64,000 nucleotides of DNA from contig CM047425.1 of assembly GCA_026168455.1 (NCBI GenBank), positions 93,437,580 through 93,501,579 on the forward strand, given 5' to 3'. Position 1 is the first letter of the stretch, and each line of letters opens with the position of its first letter. The translations under genes were made by a program, and so were the position numbers. The notes under the pieces are model-generated. The model saw only the letters and a list, made by a program, of their open reading frames with translations. It made no database searches and was not told the DNA's origin. Source of the stretch: Theocolax elegans. Taxonomy: Eukaryota > Arthropoda > Insecta > Hymenoptera > Cerocephalidae. Positions 13,260-25,299 of this stretch are shown piece after piece.

Positions 13260-14616
13260 CTATAAATAGAAAGGAAAACGTTATAATACGATGTTGATCC
13301 GATCAGATAAAATTTACAAACAATATTTTTCTACGCTTTTGTGATAGTATTTTTGTCATAATGTTGTACGACATTTCATATCTCACAACTAATGCAATTT
13401 ATTTTAGTGTAAATGAATGCAACAAATACTTTTTAAGTATACTGGAAATTTGAAATTTAATTTTGACGTACAATATAATTAATCTTAGATGAATCGTTTT
13501 TGCAAAATCTTATAATATATATAGTTAATATTTATATTTTCATTTTTCAATCAACCAATGCTTTAGCAGTTTAAAAAGGTAAGTATTATCTTTGTTAAGA
13601 GTATATTATACTACATTTGAATAATACGACAATAGGAATTGAATTTCTTCCTTTTGATAGGTCACTGAATTTTTAGTATACTTTTATTATATAACGCATG
13701 TTCATGTATTTGTAGCATATAAAGTAGATTTATATCTTATTATACTGTACTCTATAGCCTATTTCCTACAATCTATAGCCATTTTTGTATAAATGCAATT
13801 TTCGGCTAAAACAATTTACCTTTTTTTTTAATTTAAATTACTATTGTTGATTTAAATAGCTACCTAACATGCAATTGCGTGTGTAAAAGAAAATGTCACA
13901 TTTGAAAATTATTAACTGCTATAGACTTGCTTAATATTCCGAATGAAAAGAAATGCGTAAATGCCTAAATTATTTACCGTTCAGTTATTTAATTTGTATA
14001 ACGTAACCATATATTTTGGTAGCGAACCTTCTTTCTCAAGGTTCGTAGGCAAAGGAGAGATTTGTATCCATGTGCTTTTCGTAACCCGATCGATTGGAGC
14101 AAGCAGGTTGTGACAAAATTTATCGTTCTGAGAGGGAACACGGGGCTTAATAGGGGCACAATGAATTTCAAGTCAAGTTTCTCTCGTAACAAGTACAAGT
14201 TTCCATGTACTTCGATGTATTCAAATCCCCCCGGAATGCAAAACAATTCGAATCGAATCTTAATTGTAAATTGATTGTACACGAGCTTGCAAATAGAAAT
14301 TACTTAATGTAATGTATACTCGAGAGGAGAATCGAGTCGTTTCAAATTATGATAAAATTTACTATGAGTTTCCTTTCTAATCGACCAATCGTGTTCCGTA
14401 TTATTCAACCCTGAGTATATTAATATACGAATTATATTGAACAAATCGAACAAAACGTATAAATTGGCTGGTATACATGAATCCGTTCTAGATGTTCTAA
14501 TTACAATTTTAAAATTTACCCAATATACATCGATTTATAATTTTAAAAATACTTTACTCTATATGTGTATATATATAATGTTAACATTGTGACACTAGTG
14601 TTCTAATAATACTTAC
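13260..14616 (-). other. intron (1357 bp) between Ig3 and linker exons
   Basis: Bounded by GTAAGT and TAG. A patch at 14040-14270 is open on both strands (70 and 97 codons overlapping) but has no recognisable motif. The rest is AT-rich. Confidence 0.8.
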
Positions 14617-14766
14617 GATAAAGTTTTATACTGCCGTCCGTGTCGCCCAGTGAATTTCGGGAAATACATTTGTACGATGCAAAATCAGAAGCACTGACAG
14701 ATTTTATTGTTAGCTTCATATTAACTTTATATGCACTGTCGATTACAACTGGTTCATATTTGTCAC
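14617..14766 (-). CDS. DIP exon: second half of Ig domain 3 (residues 212-261)
   Basis: This 150-bp exon runs from acceptor ATATTTTTAG to donor TTATC|GTAAGT, phase 1 on both sides. It encodes GDKYEPVVIDSAYKVNMKL, then the DFASYKC F strand with Cys245 and the closing NSLGDTDGSIKLY G strand. It completes the third Ig domain; after this point family members diverge into variable linkers. The last C joins GA of the next exon to give Arg262. Confidence 0.96.
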
Positions 14767-17700
14767 CTAAAAATATAGATAAATAACCGTTAGTTTATAC
14801 CATATAAAATATTATAATATTATACAATTTATCAATGTTTAATGCATTTTCCATGACATTCAAGAATGTAATATTTACTTAAGTGGCATATTGTCAATAA
14901 GTTAAACGAGCTAACAGTAATTCGTATTTATTGCTTGAAAATTCGAAAAGAGGCGATTGATAAATTTTTCTAGGAAATACACAATAAAGTGAAGATGTCA
15001 CAATGGCTCAATCAACACGATTCAGTATTCGAGTGGTGACTGAGCTAACGTGATTTCCGCTTTAGATCAGCACCATTGAATTCTTATAAAATCCAGATTC
15101 TTCGACTACAAGCTTTGGGAAATGATAAGTGAGATCGAAAGGAAGTAGTAATTGAGATTGATAGGTTACTTTACTTGATTAGGTAATGAATTACCTCTAT
15201 TCTATTTAATTAATTTTATTCATACTTTCTTAATATATGTAACAAGTTTTAAATGCATATATTTAAAACTATGTATTAATTATCTATCGAATGTTATATT
15301 TTATTACTAATCAAGTAATATTTTTTAATACCATTAAAATATTCAAAGAATTGTTACATTAAGCAGCAAGCATATAAATGTCATGTAATACGCTCTCGTT
15401 TTCATTATATTCGAATTAATTAAAAGCTTATTTAATATTAGAAAAAATATTAAGTTTTTAAGTATATAATATATTTGTCCACGGTATGTATATAAAACTT
15501 TAAAAATCTGATCAAAGAAAACAATACAAACGAAAAAATTAATTTTATAATTTTTTCATCATTAATCATTATGTACAAAAGTAGTTAATTATTTATTCCA
15601 ATTTTTGAATATTATGAAATGAAGCTATATGGTCTTTCGGATGGATATGTAACGTAAATTGAGATGCTATTGTACTTCAAACATTAATTGAGTCAACACC
15701 TCGTGGACCCCAACATCCTTTAAGCACTGACCTAGTTATATGGAAGTTTGATTCAAGAGGATATTACAGAATGCAAGAACCTGCTGAAGCTTGGGTAAAT
15801 TATACCTAGCACAATAAAAATGTCTCTTTGTTCTACGTTAATCATTTAAAACCTAGTGCTATTCGAGTAAAAAATTTTTTTCTTTTTGTATCTTCATTTT
15901 ATTTAAATTAAACGTACATAAACTAGGTTCATTAACTAATATTCAAATTAAAGTATTATCACGTATCATGTATAAGTTATTAAATTTAATAGCGTTTGTA
16001 CATTTAGTACAATTGCGGTGGAATTTATTCAAATTTTTAATCGAATAACGTGTTCAATTATTTAACTCAGGCAACTAAAAAGATAAAATAAATTATTCAT
16101 GGAAATGTATTTTTTATGGTCAAGTTTCATGTCACGTTTATAACATTTCATATATTTCACATTTCATATTTTAAATTTCCCGAATTTTTTCTTTCAAATT
16201 AAAATTTTATGTACCTATTGTTTAATAACGATTTTGCGATTAATTAGATTTTTCTATCTATTTATAGCAATATGTTTTCAAATTAATTACATTGTATCAA
16301 TTTGAATAAGTATAAATTGTATAATTACTCATTGTACGCATCTATAACTTTCAACAATGTTTACATTCGAAATGTTTAATTTATTAGTGTATATACAGTT
16401 ATTACATAACCATATTTACACATACCACACCTAATTAACAATTTGGTACATTAATTTCTTAAAAAACGTAAGATAGACCAATTAGGTGTCGACTGTGTGC
16501 AGTATAAAAATGTTTTAGCATTGGTATAGGAAAATAAAATATGAAACATAATTAGCAATAGGAATTAATAATGTTTGTTATTATAACAACTTAATTTTGA
16601 GAACAATGCATATTACTACAAAGATGTTCATTATATTTGAATATATTTATAACACGCGCAAGATTTTTCCGTTGTTTTTTTTTTTTACAAAAGTAGACGT
16701 TTTTTAGCCAGTGGAAGTAAAATAAAAATAAGCAGAGGCAAAAAATATACTTGCTTTTGCTTTTCATGTTTAGACTTCCAGCATCCTCTAAATTTGAGTA
16801 ATTATTATTTATGTATACGAGTGTATGTGTCTCGTGTACAAATATTACGAAATTTAATGAAATCTCAAGTACGTTGTATCATAATTAATTGCAAGTAATG
16901 TGAAAATAACTTAAATTTTCAATACAACCTTCCAATCGAGTTTAGTATTTGTTTTTCTCAATAGTCAACTTTCCTCTGTCTCAATTCCCTCTCTTATATT
17001 CGTGTATGCATTATTCAGAAGCTAATTTCGTCCAAAAAAAAGAAAAAAATAAACGTGTTTCTTCGGAGAGAGCGTCGATATTGATGCATGTAATAGATGT
17101 AACAGGAGAATACCTACGAATAAACGAGAAGAGGGATATATGATACACTTTTATTCCCCTAACCCTCGAATTTCGATGCACGTAATGCATAAACTTACGC
17201 GGCTTATGTAACAAACTCGATACATTATTGATAGCTTCTGAGTTATCGAATGTAAATATTGTTCCTTCTCATTGGCCGAAAATCTATGTATAACCTAAGA
17301 TTTGCTCCTCGTTACAGGATAATAATGAATATTATGATGGTTTCACGCTATACGGAGGGGAGAATATTTATTTCTATATATAAGACATTATTATTCTATA
17401 CCTGAAGTTTGTTCTCGATTATTACAACATTTAGTATATATCCTGGTTATATACATTTTTATGTGTACGTGCGACATTCGTTAAGCATACGTAATATTTT
17501 TTGTTCAAATTAATGTATGTAATACCGTGCGAGTTAGCTGAATGTAAGGCTATATATCCCGTTATTCCCATACTTGCGGACGGTAGCATTGGCAGCGGCC
17601 CTTGATTTTAAATTATTACACATAAAAAAATAAATCTTGTTTTTATTCAATTAATTCATCTCCGTCGTCGTTTATATTGCTAATTTACATTCGTTATTAT

Positions 17701-18006
17701 TATTGTAATGAAGAATCATTTATCATACAATTTATTATGCATTGCATATTTGATATAGTAATACTCGGTGTACAGGTAAATTTATATTCTGCCCGAAATT
17801 TATAATTTTTCAGGTACCCATATATATATATATATATACGATGCAAAGCACCATCGCAAAAACCAACATACAAAAGAATTCAGTGAATTAAAAAAATATG
17901 GTTGGTTATTATAATTGTAAATAATATTAACATCTGTTTGCACAATATATATATATAGAAGATACTTAGCAATAACAGTTGATGAAATGATAGTTATTCA
18001 GTTTAC
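14767..18006 (-). other. intron (3240 bp) splitting the Ig3 domain
   Basis: Bounded by GTAAAC and TTTAG. It holds an unassigned coding-looking fragment at 15663-15809 and a short AT microsatellite at about 17820-17838. Nothing else is recognised. Confidence 0.8.
15663..15809 (+). other. coding-looking fragment without start codon, unassigned
   Basis: A 48-codon open frame between stops at 15660-15662 and 15807-15809 on the plus strand, locally GC-richer than its surroundings. It reads with an ordinary amino-acid mix, including STPRGPQHPLSTDLVIWKFD and a WVNYT end, rather than the Ile/Lys/Asn/Phe-rich noise of nearby frames. There is no early ATG, and AATAAA follows shortly after the stop. 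I do not recognise the protein. It may be a decayed retrocopy or chance. Confidence 0.2.
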
Positions 18007-18144
18007 CTTGTGGTACAATTTCGTCGTTATCGCGTGTCCAATAGTTGATGGATTTCGGATAGGCCTCGGAAATGCACTCAAGCGTGATTTGCTGACCTTC
18101 TCGCGCACCGATCAGTTGATTCGGTATCCAAATCATTGGCGGAA
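18007..18144 (-). CDS. DIP exon: first half of Ig domain 3 (residues 166-211)
   Basis: This 138-bp exon has acceptor AAATTTCAG and donor CACAAG|GTAAAC, phase 1 on both sides. It encodes FPPMIWIPNQLIGAREG, ITLEC with Cys189, and SEAYPKSINYWTRD, the core of Ig3 and one of the most conserved stretches of the DIP family. It is only 136 bp from the Ig2 exon, while all the other introns in the window exceed 1.3 kb. The final G joins GT of the next exon to make Gly212. Confidence 0.97.
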
Positions 18145-18280
18145 CTGAAATTTATCGATTGCATCAATCAAGAGTCCGTGTTTGCTTCTCCCTTACTATA
18201 CTTAATGCGAACGCATATGGTAATTGGATCATTACAACGTTATATACATATACAAACGCGGAGTTTGAAGCTTTACTTAC
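18145..18280 (-). other. short intron (136 bp) between Ig2 and Ig3 exons
   Basis: Bounded by GTAAGT and CAG on the minus strand, phase 1. It is an order of magnitude shorter than the next smallest intron in the window. Confidence 0.95.
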
Positions 18281-18409
18281 ACTGAACTATGAGGATGATC
18301 CTTTTGCTAACGGTTGGTGGTACCCCGTTAGACGCTATACACAGGTACGGCCCCATGTGTTGACGATTTACTTTCGTCAGGTTGAATTGTGAACCTTCCA
18401 CGCTCGGCA
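18281..18409 (-). CDS. DIP exon: second half of Ig domain 2 (residues 123-165)
   Basis: This 129-bp exon runs from acceptor TTTTGTTTTAG to donor CAGT|GTAAGT, phase 1 on both sides. It encodes VPSVEG, then a second potential N-glycosylation site (NLT, Asn132), the MGPYLC F strand with Cys146 and the family signature ASNGVPPTVSKR. The terminal T joins TT of the next exon to give Phe166, reproducing the FPPMIW start of Ig3. The DIP Ig2 domain is thus encoded by two exons separated by 9.4 kb. The loop before VEG is shorter than in the paralogues I can recall. An overlapping plus-strand frame is a shadow. Confidence 0.95.
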
Positions 18410-19529
18410 CTAAAACAAAATATAAATATCAACATGATGAAAGTATAAAAAATACATTTTTTTTATTAATATTGTTAATCTTTCGGTATGTTATGTGTAA
18501 CAGCTATGTTGACGTAACCTCAATTTATAATTATCACATATAATATTCAATACACAATAGCGAGGGATTAGTTAAATGTCGTGTTGTACAAATGTTAGTA
18601 TTTGCTCTATTCTATATAGATTATATCGTTTTCCTCCACATAGATGATGTAACTGTGTAATACATTTATTGACTTAATTAATCATTCAGAAAGTTCAAAT
18701 ACTGAGAGGGAATATTTTAAAATGTAAGATTGAGAGAAATTCAAACTTTGAGAATTAGCTGACCTACAGTAATTTCTTATCAAAAGAAAACACAAGTATT
18801 TCTTTGATTTCGTAGATTTAAAATACATACTAACTAGGGTGCACTACTAAAAGTTGAGATTACAAGTTTGAACGTAAAACTTAGTACTGTATAAACATGA
18901 GAAAAGTAAAGTTGAAAGCCTCAACGATTTTTAATGTCGATATAACTAACTGTAATATTCATATATTTTTATATTATTTTACGCAGTATACATGAGAACA
19001 CTTTAAAGTGTTTAATAAAATATTGCGATGCATCATATGTAATAAGAAGTGTTTTCGTAGTATTAAACTTAACTAATAGTAGTTTATTTTTGAAGTAAAT
19101 GAGCATGTCCACGAGCATTTTTCATTTAGTTTGACCATGTGGTTGAGCAACTTATATCGTATTGTATCCTCGTAAATCCAACGTCAAAAAAAGTAATCAT
19201 AGAAATATAAAGGTAACTCTTTAAATTGTAAGCACTCGTCGTTAAAGAGTAAGTGCTTAAGTAGCGCTATTTTAACTACTAGTTTTAAAAATTTTATTTC
19301 TACGAGATTTTAATTGTATTACGCAATTACAATGATAATAATCGGAAAATTTAGTAAAAGAATCGGAATTCGATAAAAATTCATGGACTATTCAACGTAA
19401 GCAGCGCAATAGTAATTAACTGAACGAATAAATTTTCATCAAATTTACCCGATTATTTATTCACACTTTGATCGACGAAATTGCAGTAGGATTAACTATG
19501 AAAAAAAGGGCATCGACGCGCACGTCAAA

Positions 19530-19910
19530 AGAAAAGTTTGAGCAATTACCTTTGATTAGAATGCTAATTGTGTTCCCTTGACTCTTGAACCCCTCTCCCA
19601 GTTGGTGAAAATTTAATATAGTGATTCGCGGCGACTAGTTAAACTACCGGTACAGAGCCGGAGGCCCAGTGAGCCCTGGCGCGAACGAACAAACGAGCGA
19701 GCAACCGACTGTGCACGCGCTTGCCGCCTCTCCCCCGTGCCCATCCGTAAATTCGGTTTACTTATCCGGAAGTCGAGGCAGAGCCGTTGCCGGTCCTGTC
19801 TGGCCCGCTGCGCTCGGGCGCTAACCGCAATCGAATAACCCCCGACGGAATATTTGCACACTCCTGACAAACCGTGCACCTAGCACCAGTTACATCGTTG
19901 AAATGGACCG
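19530..19910. promoter_or_regulatory. GC/CpG-rich intronic pocket, possible cis-regulatory element
   Basis: A sharply GC-rich island in AT-rich intron sequence with many CpG dinucleotides. Its one longer frame (88 codons, minus strand, 19613-19879) is Arg/Ser/Gly-rich and shows no domain. Regulatory function is inferred from composition only. Confidence 0.25.
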
Positions 19911-20583
19911 TAGGGTGCATTCAGCACGGCTCTACCATTTTATCCACGTTCATTCGAAAAAAATCTCACATTTTTCTCCAATAATCTTAATTCTACTTAT
20001 ATACCCACATTCTCCTTCGCTTTCTTTTTCTTTATTCGAATAAATCACTGGAATATTTTTGGAACTTTGCCTCGCAGTTCCTCTGCTGTTTGGACTTATT
20101 AATGCAAATTCTTATTAATCTGTAATTTTTTTTTACTTATGTCATAAAATTAAATCATTTTTTTACAATTTGATTATTAAAGCCAATTTAATAATTAATT
20201 TACTGACCAATATTTGTATTGTAATTACATTTTGTTTAATTAATCTGATATATTTATAATATTCATTGATTTCTTATGATAAATTATTATTTACTTAAAA
20301 GAAAGATTTAATGCATACAAAAAAAAACAAAAGTATATATAGTATTACAGAAAAAATTAAGGTTTTGTTATGTATATAGAGATTGATGCAGTTGTTATTA
20401 TATATAATAACAACGTGATGTGCGATTTAATTGCTTTTGATATTAGAATAGTTAGCTTAGATTAAGTATATTTACTCTTTTTATTTTTGATAATTACATT
20501 GATATATTGCCAGATTTTGTAATTTAAAGTAAATAAATTATGTTTATTTTATATTTAGATTATTCTGATTCAAATTTGTTAGG

Positions 20584-20790
20584 CTTGCGAGGTCTCAGCC
20601 GGTTAGGGTATCGGGCTCGTAATCTGGAGGTCCCAGGTTCGATTCCCGGTCCCAGCCGATTGATACAAGCACCACTGAGAAATGTAGTTTCACCAAGTGC
20701 TTTCTTATCAAGGACATCGTATGACCTCCGCCGCTGATTAGCACCGATTTGCGAGCATAAAAAGAGCGACGTTAACACAATAAAGAAAAA
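20584..20790 (+). mobile_element. tRNA-derived SINE, copy 1
   Basis: The head (about 20588-20658) resembles a tRNA with loop CTCGTAA (anticodon CGT, threonine-like). It has an A-box-like CTCAGCCGGTTAGGG and an exact B-box GGTTCGATTCC at 20636-20646, the internal promoter of RNA polymerase III. The body (CACCACTGAGAAATGTAG to ATGACCTC at about 20728) is shared with the copy at 37661. The copy continues to an A-rich 3' end near 20790. The plus-strand orientation is antisense to the host gene. This is a retroposon, not a working tRNA: the acceptor stem does not pair properly. Confidence 0.88.
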
Positions 20791-22569
20791 AAATATGACC
20801 AAAAATGGAGCATTGTAAAAACTTATTTGTTCATTCTGTATAGTAAATATTTATTTATAAAATTTTTTTCATCTACAGGTATATTTTGAAACTTTCACAT
20901 CGATATTATATTCAAGTTAATCTTATTTTACGCTTTAATATAATGACAGAATAAGGGCACATCAATGTATTTTAATCTCCTTGAATAATTATGTACGTAA
21001 TTATTCAACGAACAAATGACGAATAAGTAATAATTACTTATAAGTTACTTGAAATATATAAATTTTCACATTATTTTAAAAAATATATGGAATAAATTCA
21101 TTGACGAATTTAAGTTTGTGTTTTTTAATAATTTTAACCGCATTATTAAATACTTCGCTATAAGAAAATTAAACAAACTTGCTTTTATATAAAGAAAGTA
21201 GGATGCTTGAAAGTTTAAGTACGACATTTTTCTTTTCTCTGAATATAATCAAACGTGATATCAATCATAAGTATTTTTATGCTTCATAATATTGCGCTGG
21301 AAAGTTTTGAGCCAATTTTTTCTACGAGTATGGTTTACGCAGAAAGCGGGGTGCAACTGCGTACTTTTTTTTTTTAATTAAGAGTTTTATGTGTTCGTAA
21401 TTTGATGTATGTTCTAGTTTGGGAGTTTCTATTTTTGGGTGAGAAATATAGTTGCTCTTATATACATAGTATTTAATTATACATGTTTCATGATATACTT
21501 TTATATGTTACACTAGTGAATTAAATATACGTTGTGAAATATATTTATTTATACGGATTAACGTGGCAAAAAATATCAATTCCGACAAAACATTGAAATT
21601 CGAAAAAGTAAATAACATTTGACCAACGTTAACAAAACTACAAATCAAAATTGTATCATTTAATGAAATCCTGTTCTAATTAAAATAAATTAATTACACA
21701 ATTTATTTAGGAACGCAGCATCTGGATTTATATGTCAATTTATGAAAATTAAGCGATGTTAATTATAATACTAATAAAATGTTATCGGTTTAAAGAAATA
21801 TGACGTATAAGAGTTTCAAAGTTAAGAATTGCTTGGTATTTATATGTATATACACTTTTAATGGAACTGTATTTCGTAATATTCGGAAAAGATCTATATA
21901 GAATTCAGCGTATTTCATAAACAATCAAATTAATACTGTAATTTAATGTATATATCTGTACATCTAATAAAGTTGTTTCCGTTAATAAAATGCCCTTGGG
22001 TTCAGTTAAACTGGTAGACCATTTGAGAGTTTCTCAGTGCTTTGATCGTGGAAATGAGAGGTTGAGTTTCTCATTAAATTTCAAAGCAATAATTACAACT
22101 TGCTTTAAAAAGAATATTATATTCAAAGATAAATAGAATTTCGCAAATTGATAAGTAAGTTAATTTTCTTGGCAGAAAATATTCGATTAGGATCTTTAAA
22201 GTGCCACAAAAAATTATTATGCTCAGTAAACTTTATCATTCTAAAGTAAGAATTTATACTAATTATGAAAAAATGTAATACTCAATATTTGGGTGTGCGC
22301 ACAAGCTAATACGAGTTTGGAAAAATACAATTGATTAAAGTTAACTTAAATATACTTTTTAAATGATTCCTCCATACGTAAATTCACATATCGATTGACA
22401 CAACATTTCTCGGTATATTTTTTATTCGTCTGGAGAGCTCGCAGCATGAAAATAATTCGACAACTCTCGTAAAGTAGAAATCTCAGTACTACTCTCTAAT
22501 TCCCGTGGGATCCGGAAGGTTCGTACATACGATCCACACATGCAAACCTATGCATCTAAAGTGAAACAC

Positions 22570-22591
22570 AGAGAGAGAGAGAGAGAGAGAG
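22570..22591. repeat. (AG)n microsatellite, 11 units
   Basis: A perfect AG run inside a GC-rich pocket, followed at about 22759-22787 by a CGCT-rich short tandem stretch. Confidence 0.95.
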
Positions 22592-23148
22592 GAGAGGAAG
22601 AGAACCGAAGGAAAGTCCGTACAGACTCTCGTGTTCTCTGTGGTCACGGATTGGCAGACGAGCACGTCGACCGCTAATGAAGCACTCCGAAGGTCCAAAA
22701 GCAACCCGGTCAGCGTTGCACCGCGACGGCCACCTACCCGTACAAAGGTGAACCCCCGCGCGTTCGCTCGCGCTCGCGCTCGCGCCACTAAAACTGGGCG
22801 ATAATTCAAAGGATCTCGGGCCTCCTCACTGGTGGTTAAACGCGGCCAGCGGCTGGTCTTTCTCTTAGAGCTTCAGATTTTCGATTCGTTTGTTCTACAG
22901 GTATACGGAGTTACCGAGCTTACGGAGGGTTTGCGAATCCCGATGCGCAATCATAAAGGGCTACAACGTTGCTTACGTTTATACCACCATTTTCCTCCAA
23001 CGACTATTATTAAAAGTACTTCGCATCACGATTTCGATTATACATCTCTTCCCTCAAATTAAGCGAAAATGTTTTCTTTATTTTAATTTTATTTTAATTT
23101 ACGCAACTTTCTTTCTGCCGTCTGTTGCTCTCTATATACTGTGTGTCT

Positions 23149-23151
<3 letters not shown>

Positions 23152-23198
<47 letters not shown>
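23152..23198. repeat. compound (AC)n(TA)n microsatellite
   Basis: A run of AC units at 23152-23180 passes directly into TA units at 23181-23198. Confidence 0.96.
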
Positions 23199-25299
23199 AT
23201 GAAATAAATTAATGTTAATTATTTATTATTATATATAGATATATAAATTTGAACTAGATGTTGCAAACATATAAGATAACTTGAGTTAAGAGTCTTCAAC
23301 AATCAATATACAATTAAGTAAAAGACCTCTTTATCAAAACTTTTATTTTTAAATTATAAGGTACTTGAAATGTGTCTACTTTTAAAGTATATTGTCAAGA
23401 ACTGATCAAATTTTATCTTCTTATATAAAACACGAAGCGCAATCTTTCAGTTCTGAAAAGATATAGCAATAGTTTACAGATTGATACTTTACGAAAATTT
23501 TTAATACTTGTGAATTTTAATATGTTCTGTTAGCACAGATTATTTTTGAGATTACAGTTCGTACAAGTGAAAATGGGAAATGCAGCTGCAATCTTTTCGA
23601 GACATTTATGATAGATAACGTATTTTCGGTCAAGAGAAATAATACATTCCTTAATGAAAATGGAATTCAATTAAGTGTCCTATTATAAATACATGTCAGT
23701 ACGTATAAGTTTATAATATTCTTTGAAAAATTAGGTGCAATTTAACAATGTGAATTTTTCTAATTGTATTGATTAAAAATAACAATAAGCTTACTAATTA
23801 GCAGGTAATGTCTGAAGCGTCAATTATTTATTTTAAACGAATAAATCCTTGGGGGTTACAATGTACATGGGATCGTTGTACCAATACACAGACAATACTT
23901 GAGATTGTAATATAATAATATTAATAATTATAAAATGGAAAAATAATGAATTCACGTAAGAGTTTAGATTTTCATTGAAACGTCGATCAAACTCGAAAAG
24001 TTAGAGGAACGTTGATTCATTCTGTTGGTATACATAGAGGATATACGCATGCTCCTGAGGGTGGGATGTATATACGCGTGGATCGAGCGCATCACAGTCG
24101 CGTGCGCTCATGATAAGCGTGAGAAGCGCTTACGGGTAGTTTTCGCCGCAGGATCCCACGCCCTATGTTTGCATCGCCGCAGCGCGCGTTAAACTATTGT
24201 CGAGGTAATGCACGGTTTGATGCTCGTCCTCGGGATTATATTCACCGAGCCTCAAATGAGAGCGAAAGCGACGGATGTGCTTGCTATCTATCCTTCTCCC
24301 TTCTCTCCGGTTCGCGCATATGTTTACCAATTTCAATGCAAATATGAAGGATCTTGTCTACGTTTGCTCAAACACGTTGGAAGAAAACGGGGAAGAGGAC
24401 TAGGGGGTCCATGGTTTGTTTGTTAGTTTGGTCCTTGTAGAAAACTATCACAGTTCCACCCAGAGTTCCCTGAATGTATCTCTCCTGTCATCAAAGTTCT
24501 AACGTATATAACCTCGGATAAGTTTAAAGCTATTTATGTTACGTACTTCGGAATTAGATGTTTTGGTATAATTTTCGATTCTGATTCGGAACGTGTTGAA
24601 TGCAAAGGTACTGTTTATCATTCATAACAGTTTACGTTTTCTCTCGTCGATATTCATGGAGCTTTCCTTTTTATCTCCTTATATTAACCAATATAATATA
24701 ATTTCAACTCAATAAACAAAATAATCGTTACAACATTTCAATCAATACATATTGCTTTTCACTTTTTCACCAATAGAAATGGGGATTCGTATAAGCGAAT
24801 GCCGAACTCCTCTATATTTACAGTATATAATAATAATTATTGTTACAGTATAAAATAGAGTAGTGAATTGATAATACAAGGTTATTAATAATAATTTTAA
24901 ATTTACACTGTTTCAATTTATTCAATTCAAATATCGCTTTGAGGGATAACTTTTCGATCTTTGACATACACATGAATATTAACAGATTTCTGGTAATAAT
25001 CAATGCTTATTGTTAAATATTCTATATTATTAATTTATCCGCGTAGCACATCAAAGTCTTTAATAGTATTATAAAATGAACATTTAAGAAGATTTAAGAA
25101 TTTTTAAAAGATTGTCAATAATATTAGGTTTTTACACATGCCAGTAAACTTAACTTTTTTTATAGCTACTTCTTATTTTTATATAAAAATGTTCAATCAA
25201 ACATAATATACCTATTACTCGTTGTTAAATATTGGTATCGATTCAATGTACAGCACTACCGAGTGAAAAATTGTGATATTACTTGAACTATCAGGCGTA

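Noticed and set aside
20588..20658. Functional tRNA-Thr gene
   Set aside because: The acceptor stem does not pair properly and the sequence continues into a shared repeat body, so it is a SINE head. The same applies to 37661-37733, although its stem is better.
20560..20802. 80-codon minus-strand and 65-codon plus-strand frames at the SINE
   Set aside because: These are translations of the tRNA-derived SINE head and body, a common false gene call in insect genomes.
22489..22809. 106-codon minus-strand frame in a GC-rich pocket
   Set aside because: Composition reflects the CGCT and AG repeats (runs of Ala/Arg and Leu/Ser). No domain or splice context fits.
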